Below, piece by piece: positions 7,861-16,960 of a DNA stretch of 64,000 nt; the first letter of the stretch is position 1, and every line of letters begins with the position of its first letter. The DNA lies in contig NZ_SCFN01000010.1 of the NCBI RefSeq assembly GCF_004138285.1, positions 62,001 through 126,000 of the forward strand. The letters are read 5' to 3'. Source of the DNA: Gottfriedia acidiceleris. Lineage in GTDB: Bacteria; Bacillota; Bacilli; Bacillales; Bacillaceae_G. The notes below the pieces were generated by a model. It ran no database searches. It was not told where the DNA came from and worked only from the letters and a program-made list of their open reading frames with translations. The position numbers were made by a program, and so were the translations under genes.

Positions 7861-8412
7861 TTATTTAATATTAATACCAGGGTTCCATGGAGAAAAAATT
7901 CCGGTTGGATTTGCATGCCATAACCAAACATGTAAGTCGTAGTGTCGATTCATAGGATTGTTCTTTTCAGCTTCGGAAAGTTTTGAAGGATCTAAGTCGT
8001 GATTAAGCATACTTCCATCGAATTTATGACCGAATAAACTTGGATGTTCTTTTGCCATAAAAGCTGGAACATAATACTCAACACCAACTAACTTATATTC
8101 TCCATTTTCTAGAGGCATATAAAGTAAAACTTCTGGTTGATTTTGATTTAATACCCCATTATCGAACATTAAATTGGGATTTATAAAATGAATACCCATT
8201 ACGCCTTCTGGACTAGATGCGATTTCGCCCGTATTTATGTACCCGTCTTTTAAAGCTATATTTACATCATGGTATTTTTCAGTAGCTTGTCGAACCTGAG
8301 CTAATTGTTTGTTCACTTCACTACTGTTATCTGTGTTTGGTGCAGCGAAAACATTTCCTGCAATTGTTAAACTCATAATTGTTGTCATGACACCTGTTAC
8401 TAATTTTTTCAT
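7861..8412 (-). CDS. Exported protein of unknown function
   Basis: The 183-residue product starts with a clear Sec signal peptide (MKKLV, hydrophobic core, cleavage after NVFA-A near residue 24). GGAGGG lies just upstream of the start. The mature part begins with a helix (QVRQATEKYHDVNIALKDGY), followed by GIHFINP, PEVLLYMP, LVGVEYYVP, HPSLFGHKFDG and a C-terminal YDLHVWLWHANP with clustered His and Trp. This pattern is a conserved exported family seen in several phyla, for which I know no function. The His-rich C-terminus could bind a ligand or metal, which is speculation. Confidence 0.8.
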   Translation of the reverse strand: MKKLVTGVMTTIMSLTIAGNVFAAPNTDNSSEVNKQLAQVRQATEKYHDVNIALKDGYINTGEIASSPEGVMGIHFINPNLMFDNGVLNQNQPEVLLYMPLENGEYKLVGVEYYVPAFMAKEHPSLFGHKFDGSMLNHDLDPSKLSEAEKNNPMNRHYDLHVWLWHANPTGIFSPWNPGINIK

Positions 8413-8689
8413 TTGAAACCCTCCTCTAATTTTTTAAAAATAAATTTTTACTACGTGCTTAATAAAGAACACCATCTGTCAATAAAATACCAATTTATAG
8501 TTTTTTAGTTATGTTCTTACACGCTTTGTTCATTATAACGCACTAGTTGGTAGTTTCCTAGGGAAACTTCACTCAAAATAACAACGCAATTCGACATCTA
8601 TGTTTCATGTTGTTTTTAACAGAGCCATTATGAAAAAACATTTTGAAATTTGCCTGGAACGCAACTTCTTGGTAATCAATATAACATAT

Positions 8690-8764
8690 GGGTAAGCCGT
8701 ATGCCTTAATAGGGCACGTACGGTTAGATAAGGGGAAAGCCTTGAGAAAGGTTTCCCTACCTTC
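8690..8764 (+). mobile_element. Group II intron relic (domains V and VI)
   Basis: AAGCCGTATGCC and GGGCACGTACGGTT form a domain V-like hairpin. GGGGAAAGCC ... GGTTTCCC behind it looks like domain VI. No reverse transcriptase frame precedes it. A 3' half of the cassette repeat follows at once. Its sequence differs from the intact intron at 1878-3818, so it derives from another intron. Confidence 0.65.
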
Positions 8765-8800
8765 TTTCTTGCAGTAAATAGCAGATTAGTTCCATAAGGA
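8765..8800 (+). repeat. Cassette repeat, 3' half
   Basis: AGTAAATAGCAGATTAG followed by TTCCATAAGGA matches the third hairpin and right end of full copies. Confidence 0.6.
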
Positions 8801-8948
8801 ATTTTGGTTAAATCAATTTTTTTTGATTTAATAAATTGAGTGAGGGATTCAGTATGAAATATGTTCATGTAGGGTTCCTATAAGGTGATGGAAGGGTATT
8901 TGGCATGCGCATTTTTAGTATTTTTATATTGAAAAATATTGACATTCT

Positions 8949-8972
8949 ATTAGATGCTTTAGTTGAATTACT
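8949..8972 (+). repeat. Cassette repeat, short 5' fragment
   Basis: TTAGATGCTTTAGTTGAATTA matches the loop and right arm of the left palindrome. Confidence 0.4.
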
Positions 8973-9229
8973 ATATGAAAGCGCTGGATCACTATTTTTC
9001 ACCTGCATGTTTCTCCTAACTTCTAATTCCCATGTTTTAAGATCTCCATAAAAACCTCCAATTTGAGTAAAATTCACAGAAAATCCTTAAAATATGCACA
9101 TTTATTATTTATACTATATTGATAATATCCAATATAGATATTCCTTATTTTCTAATTACTAGTTTCAGATCAAATTGATATAAAAATATTACATAAATTG
9201 TAGATTAGTAGGAACAGGAGAATTTCATA

Positions 9230-9823
9230 ATGAAAGCAATTATTCAATTATTAAGTCAAAGGTGGATATTATGGTCTGTTTTATTAGTCAACATCTTTGG
9301 AACAATTTACGGATTTTTATGGTATGGATCTCAATTGTTAGATACGTCACCGAAATATCTTATCTTTGTACCCGATAGTCCAACAGCAAGTCTCTTTTTT
9401 ATGATCGTTATTTTCGGATTTTTAATTAGAAGAAATTACCCTTTGTTGGAAGCGTTAGCAATTGTCACTTTATTTAAATATGGTATTTGGGCGGTTGCTA
9501 TGAATTTATTAGAACTAATTGTAACAGGAGAACTCTCATGGCAAGGTTATATGCTAATAGTTTCCCATTTTGCAATGGCAGTACAAGGATTATTATATTC
9601 ACCTTTCTACCGTTTTAAAGGATGGCATTTGGCTGTGGCCGCTATTTGGACTTTCCACAATGATGTGATAGATTATCTGTTTAATATGATGCCAAGGTAT
9701 GGAGTATTAGATGTTTATAAAGAAAACATTGGATATTTCACTTTGTGGTTAAGTGTATTGTCCATTTGTATTCCTTATTATCTTGTATTAAGGAAAAAGC
9801 ATTGTAGGACTGAATTACCGTGA
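9230..9823 (+). CDS. DUF1405 membrane protein (YpjA-like)
   Basis: The 197-residue product has six hydrophobic segments spread over its full length and matches the DUF1405 family: WYGSQLL after the first span, PDSPTASLFF near 47, then YGIWA, SHFAMAVQG and HNDVIDY in later spans. In B. subtilis the homologue is YpjA, a membrane protein of unknown function. ACAGGAGAA precedes ATG 9230. The conserved Asp/Pro/Ser and His residues inside or next to spans hint at ligand binding, but nothing is known to me. This gene marks the start of ordinary chromosomal content after the array. Confidence 0.85.
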   Translation: MKAIIQLLSQRWILWSVLLVNIFGTIYGFLWYGSQLLDTSPKYLIFVPDSPTASLFFMIVIFGFLIRRNYPLLEALAIVTLFKYGIWAVAMNLLELIVTGELSWQGYMLIVSHFAMAVQGLLYSPFYRFKGWHLAVAAIWTFHNDVIDYLFNMMPRYGVLDVYKENIGYFTLWLSVLSICIPYYLVLRKKHCRTELP

Positions 9824-10149
9824 ATATTTAAAGCACATTTAAAAAGGTCATTTTTAATTAAAAATGTACTTTTATAGAGTTTCAGTATGATATGCACAGA
9901 TTGATTTTCATTATGAATTACTTTCTCAAATAAATAATTTAACTCTTATATAAAATGTCGAACTGTTCTTTCATTTTAGGAAAGGTTTTTAGATAATTCC
10001 TATCGAAAAAGCCTAAGGGAATAAAAGCTTAGTATGTTTAATGAAAACCAACGAAAGGTGCGAAAATAGATAAAAATTAAATTATTGATTAGAGCAATTG
10101 CTTCAAGTTTTATGATCAATTGAACATATCCTTACATTGAGGTGATTCA
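9824..10149. other. Gene-free interval
   Basis: I see nothing beyond AT-rich sequence and weak hairpins after the DUF1405 gene. The last 60 bases should hold the promoter of the SpoIIP gene. Confidence 0.5.
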
Positions 10150-11292
10150 GTGAAACATCAATCAATCTTTATTAAATCGGTTACTTTAAAAAGAATAATA
10201 GCCATTTTCATCGTTATTATAGTTTTATTCTTTTTAATATCCAGTCTTTTTGTGACTTCAATGAAAAATGCAAAATCATATACTATCAATCAATGGTTTA
10301 AGAAGATGAGTTATGAGACCTTTATAAAAGCATTTGAATTAGAAAATCACTATTTCAATTTTGCAGGCAATTCAAATGTTAATACACAATCGATCGGGAA
10401 TATCATTTTTTCACTTGTAACAAATATTAGATTGTATGATCCAAGGAGCTTGATAGTACATGGAATCCCAAGTATGGAAAAGTATGAGAATAATATATTA
10501 GTTGCAGGTGAAGATTCGGATTACACCAACTTACCTATAGAATCTAACTTAACAATTGAAGAGATAAATCAAGATCCAGATGTTAACGAGCCAATTAATG
10601 AGCCAATTACTCCAATTAAACCACCAAAATATACTACGAATGGTCGGAATGTATTTTTTATTTACCATACACATAGTTGGGAATCATTTTTACCACTTAT
10701 TCCAGGTGCCAAAACACCTAATCAAGCATCTTCCCCTAAAGTAAATGTGAGTTTATTAGGTGACAGATTAAAAAAGAATTTAGAAGCAAATGGGATTGGA
10801 GCAATAAGTGATAAGACAAATATTGGTAATGAGTTGGCTAAAAAAGACTGGAGCTGGAGATCATCTTATAAAATGTCTAGAGAAATTGTTACAGAGGCCA
10901 TGGCACATGATAAAAATCTAAATTTTCTTATTGATATTCATAGAGATGATTCAAGAAAAGAAACGACCACAATAGATATACACGGAAAAAAATATGCAAA
11001 ACTTTTCTTTATTGTAGGTGTAGAAAATAAGAACTATAAAAAGAACTTGGAATTTGCAAAAGAGATTAATACTGAAATCAGTAAAATCAATAAAGGGTTA
11101 ACAAGAGGAATATATAGTAAAAATTATAATGACGGAAATGGAATCTATAATCAAGACTTATCTCCAAATTCGTTCTTAGTTGAAATTGGTGGTGTAGATA
11201 ATACTTTAACTGAACTAAACCGCACGGTGGATTTGCTAGCAGAAGTATTGAGCAATTATTATTGGAAAACAGAAAAAGTAAATGGGAAATGA
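10150..11292 (+). CDS. spoIIP: Stage II sporulation protein P
   Basis: The product is 380 residues. GTG 10150 is preceded by GAGGTGATTCA. An N-terminal membrane anchor lies at about 15-37. After a proline-rich linker (NEPINEPITPIKPP) comes the amidase/endopeptidase domain: VFFIYHTHSWESF near 172 (catalytic His), NFLIDIHRDDS near 260 and FLVEIGGVDNT near 345 (metal or catalytic Glu). SpoIIP removes peptide side chains and cuts glycan strands during engulfment with SpoIID and SpoIIM. In B. subtilis spoIIP follows gpr; here gpr is absent, so this is either a relocated or an additional copy. Key residues are intact. Confidence 0.9.
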   Translation: MKHQSIFIKSVTLKRIIAIFIVIIVLFFLISSLFVTSMKNAKSYTINQWFKKMSYETFIKAFELENHYFNFAGNSNVNTQSIGNIIFSLVTNIRLYDPRSLIVHGIPSMEKYENNILVAGEDSDYTNLPIESNLTIEEINQDPDVNEPINEPITPIKPPKYTTNGRNVFFIYHTHSWESFLPLIPGAKTPNQASSPKVNVSLLGDRLKKNLEANGIGAISDKTNIGNELAKKDWSWRSSYKMSREIVTEAMAHDKNLNFLIDIHRDDSRKETTTIDIHGKKYAKLFFIVGVENKNYKKNLEFAKEINTEISKINKGLTRGIYSKNYNDGNGIYNQDLSPNSFLVEIGGVDNTLTELNRTVDLLAEVLSNYYWKTEKVNGK

Positions 11293-11433
11293 CTTATTGG
11301 CGTTATCAGATTTGCAATTAGTAAAAGCGCTCTTTTGAGTACTTTTACTAATTTGTTTCTTTATAATCTGTGTTCATTTCTTATAAAAAGATACCATGTC
11401 TTAAGGCTCCAATTTGATTGACTTGAAGATGAA

Positions 11434-11973
11434 TTATTCTGTCCACTTCAACCGATTAAATGCATATTTGAAATTAAAAGTTTTAACCTTTCCATTAGAG
11501 TATGTAAATATTAGTTCTATATTATGTTGTAAGTCCACATAACCAATTTGATGGATTGATTGATCTTTGTCATCATATTTATAATAATTTCTTCCGTATG
11601 TTGAAATTACTTGTTTTATAGGCATCTCATTCCTAATACCCTTAGCAGTACTAGAATGATTGTTATCGTCTAGTATACCAACCTGTAAAATGACGCTTGT
11701 TTTTCGATCAACACTTATAATAACGTGTTCGTTCCAATATTGATCGAAATTCCTAGATGAAGTATATTGTTTATTATCAGGGTGTGGAACAAAATGTTTA
11801 GATTGATTAATACTATTAAAAGGCATTCCTAATCCAATGCCATCAATTACCTCCTTAGATAAATCCGTTGACTTAGAATCTAGCATTACTTCTTCTCTTC
11901 TCATTGTTTCACATGCCGATAATAATAAAGATGCTAGGAATATACATAAAGGAATACGAATTATTTTGATCAA
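11434..11973 (-). CDS. Lipoprotein, paralogue of the 19033-19545 product
   Basis: The 179-residue product has a lipoprotein signal with lipobox LSAC (Cys21). The C-terminal half reads TAKGI ... YG ... IGYVDLQHNIELIF. The protein encoded at 19033-19545 has the same order (TAKGIKIGD ... YGEND ... IGYVDKKRNISLEF). Both therefore belong to one small family with a periodic beta pattern. Function is not known to me. An AGGGGAGAG motif precedes the ATG. It probably acts on the outer face of the membrane. Confidence 0.75.
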   Translation of the reverse strand: MIKIIRIPLCIFLASLLLSACETMRREEVMLDSKSTDLSKEVIDGIGLGMPFNSINQSKHFVPHPDNKQYTSSRNFDQYWNEHVIISVDRKTSVILQVGILDDNNHSSTAKGIRNEMPIKQVISTYGRNYYKYDDKDQSIHQIGYVDLQHNIELIFTYSNGKVKTFNFKYAFNRLKWTE

Positions 11974-12055
11974 ATTTCTCTCCCCTTTCAGTTCAAAAAA
12001 AATGCTACTATAAAACAGGTATGTTTAGAAGGTCGGCAAATAAGCAAGCAAAGTT

Positions 12056-12261
12056 AAAGTACTTGTAATTGAAGATGATCCATATATTTTGTGAATTGAT
12101 AAAGTTAGATGTAGAAAAAATTTGCTATCTAGTTTTGTTTGCATATGACTGTTTGAAGGTTTTAGAAATTCATAGTTAATTATTTCCAGATATTGTCATT
12201 CTTTATATTATAATACCAGAATAGATGATTATACGATAAAACCATTTGATCCGAACTAGCT
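12056..12261 (+). pseudogene. Response-regulator remnant
   Basis: Residual receiver-domain pieces can be read across frames: KVLVIEDDPYI at 12056, PDIVILY further on, and YTIKPFDPNELA-like sequence (as IRPN-type broken codons) near 12226-12260. In a real receiver these are the acidic pocket, the phospho-Asp strand and the KPF loop. Stops and deletions separate them, and no effector domain follows. This is an old decayed regulator gene. Confidence 0.55.
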
Positions 12262-12270
12262 GATGGCAAG

Positions 12271-12309
12271 AAAAAAGGCACAAGCAAATTAATGATTTGT
12301 GCCTTTTTT
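12271..12309. terminator. Bidirectional terminator
   Basis: AAAAAAGGCACAA and TTGTGCCTTTTTT form a stem with A/T tails on both sides. It can serve the minus-strand gene at 12357-13079. Confidence 0.75.
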
Positions 12310-12356
12310 CTTTATTTTATTAGCTTTTTATTCCTTCCAAAACATTCATATTTCTT

Positions 12357-13079
12357 TTAACCAATCCAGAAAATACTAAAATCAAAAACTCCTAAAAGAA
12401 TTAATAAGACTCCAAAGATCAGTTGAATTGCTTGTCCAGTTTTTCTACTTTTCTTAAGTAACAAACCACTTAATCCAAATGAATCAAGGAAATAAATAAA
12501 AATGATAATAGGAATTGAGGTCCCTAAGGAAAATAAAACTGGCAGTATAAATCCATATTTTAACGAAAGGGCCATAGGGATCAAGGAAAAAAAGAAAATC
12601 GAAAACATTGTTGGACAAAAACCGAGTGAGAGAAAAAATCCCATAATAAACGAATTCATAGAGTTTAACTTTAAGTTTTTAAGTTTCTTAGGGAAAAAGT
12701 TTATAACTTTTCCAAATTTAAAGTACCCGATCATAATTAACCCAGTGAAAATAATTAATGGGCTAGTCATTTTTCGAAAGTACGGAAAAAATGACGTAAA
12801 TGATTGTGAGATTTCTCTTCCAAAAATCCAGACAATTAAACCAAGTAAACTAAACGCAACGATTTTTCCACCAATAAAACCGAGCACTTCTTTCCAACTA
12901 GTTTTTCTTTGTAAAGATTTACTTGAAAATAATGCTAGCGCACTTAGGTTTCCTGAAATTTGGCAAGGTGCAAGTGTCGCAACAATCCCTAAAACAAATG
13001 AGGCAATGATCGGTATGGATTGTGTAGCTCGAAAGACATTCATAAAATATTCCACTAACTGGTATGACCAATTGAACAT
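12357..13079 (-). CDS. CcdA/DsbD-like membrane protein
   Basis: I choose ATG 13079 because TGGAGA precedes it. The 240-residue product has six to seven membrane spans. Two paired motifs, ATLAPCQISGNLSA near residue 40 and SLGFCPTMFSIFF near 150, each place a Cys-Pro/Pro-Cys at the membrane face. This is the arrangement of CcdA/DsbD-type thiol-disulfide carriers, which pass electrons from cytoplasmic thioredoxin to the outer face. It is also related to SafE/HupE-like transporters, so metal or sulfur transport remains possible. Position near the copper genes would fit a role in maintaining cuproprotein thiols, which is inference. Confidence 0.7.
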   Translation of the reverse strand: MFNWSYQLVEYFMNVFRATQSIPIIASFVLGIVATLAPCQISGNLSALALFSSKSLQRKTSWKEVLGFIGGKIVAFSLLGLIVWIFGREISQSFTSFFPYFRKMTSPLIIFTGLIMIGYFKFGKVINFFPKKLKNLKLNSMNSFIMGFFLSLGFCPTMFSIFFFSLIPMALSLKYGFILPVLFSLGTSIPIIIFIYFLDSFGLSGLLLKKSRKTGQAIQLIFGVLLILLGVFDFSIFWIG

Positions 13080-13501
13080 AAATATTCTCCATTTCAAATG
13101 TAAATAAACATGATTGTATCACAGAATTATCAAGAAAATATCGAGTGATTATGAAAAATAGATTAAAACTATATCTAGTGAAGGTGTCCTGAAGGAAACT
13201 TACTTCATAAGTTTGAGGTTATTTATTGTAAAGCAATTGTAAAATGAATGACTTCTAATCTGCACATTTTCTTCACTATTGATTATTAAAATTAGTTGAG
13301 TCGAAATGTAGGGGATGTTGTCAAATTAAGGTTTGGATTGTTAGGACCCAATTTTATTTTGCAAAAAATCGCTGATACAGAGTTAACACTGCTTTCAATT
13401 ATTCTTTGCGTTTCTCAATTTTCTGTAGGTCATGATCGGCATATAGAAAGTTTATTTTCTGTTCAAAGATTAAGAAATAAATAGTAAAGAGGTAAATCAT
13501 A
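13080..13501. other. Gene-free interval upstream of the M23 peptidase
   Basis: No supported gene. At 13259-13275 TCTGCA and TCTTCA lie 11 bases apart, similar to the direct repeats in front of the multicopper oxidase gene. Confidence 0.4.
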
Positions 13502-14708
13502 ATGAAAATTACAAAGAAATTTACGGCTGTTGCATTTACAAGCACTTTAAGTATACTATCATTACCAATTGTTTCGCTTGCTGAAAGTGAGATTAATAAA
13601 ATAGAAGAAAAGAAAGTTACTATACAAAAACGAACAAAGGAATCAAAGAAGAAAATTGATGAATTGAAAAAAAAAACAAGAGCAAATTCTAAATGTTCTA
13701 GAAGATATTGATATAACAATAAATAATACTAATAAAAAGATAGAAGAAAAAGATAAACAAATTAAAGTGACAAGATTAGAAATTGTTACGTTACATAAGC
13801 AAATAAAAGAAATTCAAAAACGAATTGACCAAAGAAAAGAGATTTTAGATGAAAGAATGCGTTCACTTCAAAAGTCTGGCGGTAATATTTCATATATAGA
13901 TATTATCTTTGGGTCAAACAGTTTTAGTGATTTAGTTCAACGAATAAATGCTGTTGGAACGATAATGCAAGCGGATAAAGATATTATGCAAGCTCAACAT
14001 GATGATCTTGTAATGGTCGAAAAAAAGAAAGAAGATATTCTATCTAATGAAGAAAAACTAGAAAAGGATGTATTACATTTAAAAGAAATTAATCAGGACT
14101 TAAGTAAAAAAGTGAAAGAAAAAAATAAGTTAGTAACTTTATTAAAACAACAGCAACATGATGAGGAAGAAGATGTATTAAATTTAGAAGAACAAGAAAA
14201 ATTGCTTGAAGAACAAGAGAAAGCAATGAAGGCTACTAAGAATAAACCAAGATACTCAAATGGGACAAGTGCACCGAATTCAGTAAATTTACCTGCAGTT
14301 TCGAGTGGGAATTTTACTAGACCAGCAGATGGCTATATTTCTTCTGGATATGGCTATCGTTCATTTGATAATGAATTGCACGCCGGAATCGACATTGTAA
14401 AAAAAGGTACAGTACCTGTTGTTTCAGCTGCAGATGGAGTTGTAATTAGATCATACAAATCATCTAGCTATGGAAACGTAGTTTTTATATCTCATAATAT
14501 AGATGGAAAAGTGTTTACAACTGTTTATGCACATATGAATAGCTATATTGTAAGCAGTGGTCAAACTGTTTCAAAAGGTCAACAAATTGGATATATGGGA
14601 AATACAGGCCAATCGTTTGGGCAACACTTACATTTTGAATTTCATGCAGGGTCTTGGACTCAATCTAAGTCTAATGCAGTGGATCCTGAAAAGTATATTA
14701 ACTTTTAA
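13502..14708 (+). pseudogene. Secreted coiled-coil M23 peptidase, frameshifted at an A10 tract
   Basis: ATG 13502 (RBS AAGAGG) starts a signal peptide ending near SLA-ES. A coiled coil rich in K and E follows. The frame breaks at ten A residues at 13667-13676. One A fewer joins it directly to KQEQILNVLEDIDI and the second frame, which continues the coiled coil to about residue 250. The C-terminal LytM domain has HAGIDI, a central VYAHM and the HLHFEFH zinc/catalytic motif. The whole would be about 400 residues, an EnvC-like peptidoglycan hydrolase. Both parts are otherwise clean, so slippage, phase variation or base-calling error are all possible. Confidence 0.75.
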
Positions 14709-14728
14709 ATAAATGTCTTTCATCCAAC

Positions 14729-14757
14729 AAAAAAACCAGCAGATGCTGGTTTTTTGT
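14729..14757 (+). terminator. Rho-independent terminator
   Basis: AACCAGCA / TGCTGGTT stem followed by a T-run, just after the M23 peptidase gene. It is A/T-flanked on both sides and may also act for the kinase gene. Confidence 0.85.
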
Positions 14758-14798
14758 TTAACAACTCCTAGTACTCTTATTAGAACCGTTTGACTTTT

Positions 14799-16175
14799 TT
14801 ATCTTGGTAATTTGATAAAGAACGTTGTACCAATACCTTGTTCACTATTAACAGAAACAGTACCACCGTGTAACTCAACAATTTCTTTGACAATAGCTAA
14901 CCCCAATCCTGTACCACCAGTGGACCTTGTTCTTGATTTATCAACACGGTAAAAACGTTTAAAAATATGAGGTATATCCTCAGGAGGAATTCCTACTCCT
15001 TGATCTTGAATTGAAATTTGTATAAAGTTATCGATGGTTTTTACTTTAATTTTGATTGTTGAATGACTATAAGCGTATTGATATGAGTTCATAATTAAAT
15101 TTTGTAAAACTTGGTTAAATCTTTGGATATCGACATTTGCCTTACAATCGCTATCACATTGTAAGGTTATTGAAATATGTTTTTCCATTAAAACCCCTGC
15201 AAGTTTTTCTTTCGTACTTTCTAAAAGTTCACAAATTTTTTGTTCTGTTTTGTTGATAGCAAAACTATGTTGTTCGATTTGTGCAAGGAGTAATAACTCT
15301 TGAACGAGATCCGTAATACGATCGGTCTCTTCTTTAATAATTTTTAAGTAGTCCTGTCTTTCATTTTCATCTAATGTATCTCTTTGTGCTATATCTGCAT
15401 AACCTCGGATGAATGTTAGAGGCGTTCTTAATTCATGTGCAACAGTCGCTAGAAATTCGTTTCGTTCATTTTTCATGTAAGATAATTCAGATGCTAAATG
15501 TTGAATCGCATCCGCAAGCTCACTGACTTCATCATTTGATGATATATTAAGTGAAACAGACAAATCACCTTTAGCCATTTTGTCTGTTTCTTCAATCATT
15601 TTAATAAGTGGACGAGTTAATCTTCCTGATAGATATAAGATTGTACTCAACGTGATGATAAAAGTCACCATCATTGTAATAATAAAGATTATCTTTAATC
15701 TAAGGATTAAGTGTTGGATAGATTCAGTTTTTTGAAACATATAAACATAGCTTTTAATACTTTGATTAACAGTGATTGGACTGATAGTTGAAATATAATT
15801 TTCGTGACGCCAATCAGAATGAATAATTGTTCCATTTTTGTTAATATGAGATTTGTTTACATTTAAATGTTCTCTCATTACCTTATCTAGTGGATGGGAG
15901 CTCCCTAATACTTCACCACTTATTGATTGAACAATTACTTTTGTATCAGCTTCAGATTCCATTAAAGCAACATGTTTTATTGTTTCATCAGTAAAATGTT
16001 TCTCAAGTACATCACGATGGCTGTTACCCCTGTTAATTAAAGATCGTATTTCTTCATTTACTCTTGTATTAACTAATGAAAAATAAAGAATTGAAAATAA
16101 TAGTGTTTCAATTATTATCGTTAGAAGTAAGAAAGAAAGTCCTAATTTAAAAGAAATCGATTTAGTTTTAATCAT
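14799..16175 (-). CDS. Sensor histidine kinase
   Basis: The 458-residue product has two membrane spans (about 12-34 and 160-182) around an extracellular sensor region. A HAMP linker follows (SGRLTRPL ... ISSNDEVSELADAI, about 183-235). The H-box is ATVAHELRTPL with the phospho-His near 246, then the N-box (QNLIMNSYQYAY), the G1 box (DQGVGIP) and G2 (GGTGLGLAIV). The response regulator gene lies 17 bases upstream and is read first. The pair is divergent from the multicopper oxidase gene, so it probably senses copper or envelope redox stress and controls that gene. No metal-binding motif is obvious in the sensor region. Confidence 0.9.
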   Translation of the reverse strand: MIKTKSISFKLGLSFLLLTIIIETLLFSILYFSLVNTRVNEEIRSLINRGNSHRDVLEKHFTDETIKHVALMESEADTKVIVQSISGEVLGSSHPLDKVMREHLNVNKSHINKNGTIIHSDWRHENYISTISPITVNQSIKSYVYMFQKTESIQHLILRLKIIFIITMMVTFIITLSTILYLSGRLTRPLIKMIEETDKMAKGDLSVSLNISSNDEVSELADAIQHLASELSYMKNERNEFLATVAHELRTPLTFIRGYADIAQRDTLDENERQDYLKIIKEETDRITDLVQELLLLAQIEQHSFAINKTEQKICELLESTKEKLAGVLMEKHISITLQCDSDCKANVDIQRFNQVLQNLIMNSYQYAYSHSTIKIKVKTIDNFIQISIQDQGVGIPPEDIPHIFKRFYRVDKSRTRSTGGTGLGLAIVKEIVELHGGTVSVNSEQGIGTTFFIKLPR

Positions 16176-16192
16176 AATTCACCATCAATATA

Positions 16193-16864
16193 TTAGTGTG
16201 ATACCCATTTGTAACCAACTCCGTAAACGGACAATAAATACTGATCTATTGGAAATGAGGTTTTTCTTAGTTTATCTCTTAAATTTCTGATATGCGAATC
16301 AACTGTTCGTCCATCTGTAATAGTTTGAAATCCCCACACTTTTTGAATTAAATGATCTCTACTGAATACTTGATTTAAATTACTTAGGAATAATCCAAGT
16401 AGTGAGAATTCAATTGGAGTAAGTGTAATTGGAGTTTCCTCGTATGTTACAAGATGCTTTTGTTGATCCCACACCATTCCATTAAAATTAATTCGTTCTT
16501 TAGGCAAGGTTCTTCTTAAAATAGCTTTTATTCTTTCTACAAGCTCCTCTTCATGAAATGGCTTTGTAATATAATCATCTGAACCATATTTTAGTCCTTT
16601 AACGATATCGCTTTTTTGATCACGAGCTGTCACCATAATGATCGGAACATTGCTAAATTCCCTTATTTTTTCTAACGTCTCCCATCCATCCATATTAGGC
16701 ATCATGACATCGAGTAAAACTAAGTCAAAAGGATGCTCTGTTAATTTTGTAATTGCTTCTTCACCTGATTGCGCTTTTGTACAATTAAAATTAAGAGGAA
16801 TTAGATAGAGCGAAAGTAAATCAAGCATTCTAGGTTCATCATCAACTAATAATATTGAAATCAT
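16193..16864 (-). CDS. OmpR/PhoB-family response regulator
   Basis: The 223-residue product has a receiver domain with acidic pair DDE near 8-10, phospho-acceptor Asp52 in LLDVMMPNMDGW, a Thr in MVTARD and Lys in ITKPF. A winged-helix DNA-binding domain follows (TPIEFSLLGLF, VWGFQTITDGRTVDSHIRNLRDKL, VYGVGYKW). It partners the kinase downstream. In the divergent spacer before the multicopper oxidase gene there are paired TGCAGA motifs 11 bases apart, the usual footprint geometry for tandem OmpR-type binding. I infer that these are its sites. Confidence 0.92.
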   Translation of the reverse strand: MISILLVDDEPRMLDLLSLYLIPLNFNCTKAQSGEEAITKLTEHPFDLVLLDVMMPNMDGWETLEKIREFSNVPIIMVTARDQKSDIVKGLKYGSDDYITKPFHEEELVERIKAILRRTLPKERINFNGMVWDQQKHLVTYEETPITLTPIEFSLLGLFLSNLNQVFSRDHLIQKVWGFQTITDGRTVDSHIRNLRDKLRKTSFPIDQYLLSVYGVGYKWVSH

Positions 16865-16910
16865 TGGTTTACTCTCCCATTAAATTTTTCATTAAGATTA
16901 TCATATAATT

Positions 16911-16931
16911 TTGCAGAAATTATGCAGATTT
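16911..16931. promoter_or_regulatory. Direct-repeat operator, first pair
   Basis: TTGCAGAAATTATGCAGATT has two GCAGA cores 11 bases apart. It lies 47 bases from the response-regulator start. Binding by that regulator is inferred from spacing and position. Confidence 0.5.
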
Positions 16932-16960
16932 ATTAGAGATTTTTCATTTTCTTTCCAACG

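Larger units (their letters stand above)
8413..9229. other. Gene-free interval with intron relic and repeat pieces
   Basis: Contains the promoter side of the exported-protein gene, a group II intron domain V/VI relic, a 3' half repeat and a 5' palindrome fragment. Short frames here are not supported by start signals or recognisable products. Confidence 0.6.

Noticed and set aside
447-8972. CRISPR array
   Set aside because: The repeats are about 95 bp, far apart, and separated by genes rather than short uniform spacers; no cas genes are present.
8605-9077. Two minus-strand frames of 87 and 70 codons
   Set aside because: The first is antisense to the group II relic and repeat; the second crosses a repeat fragment. 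Neither has a ribosome binding site or a recognisable product.
12502-13107. 201-residue plus-strand frame opposite the CcdA/DsbD-like gene
   Set aside because: It mirrors the membrane-protein gene on the other strand, has no ribosome binding site and no recognisable product.
13296-13719. Frames in both strands before and over the M23 peptidase
   Set aside because: The plus frame has no homology or start signal; the minus frame is antisense to the signal peptide and coiled coil.
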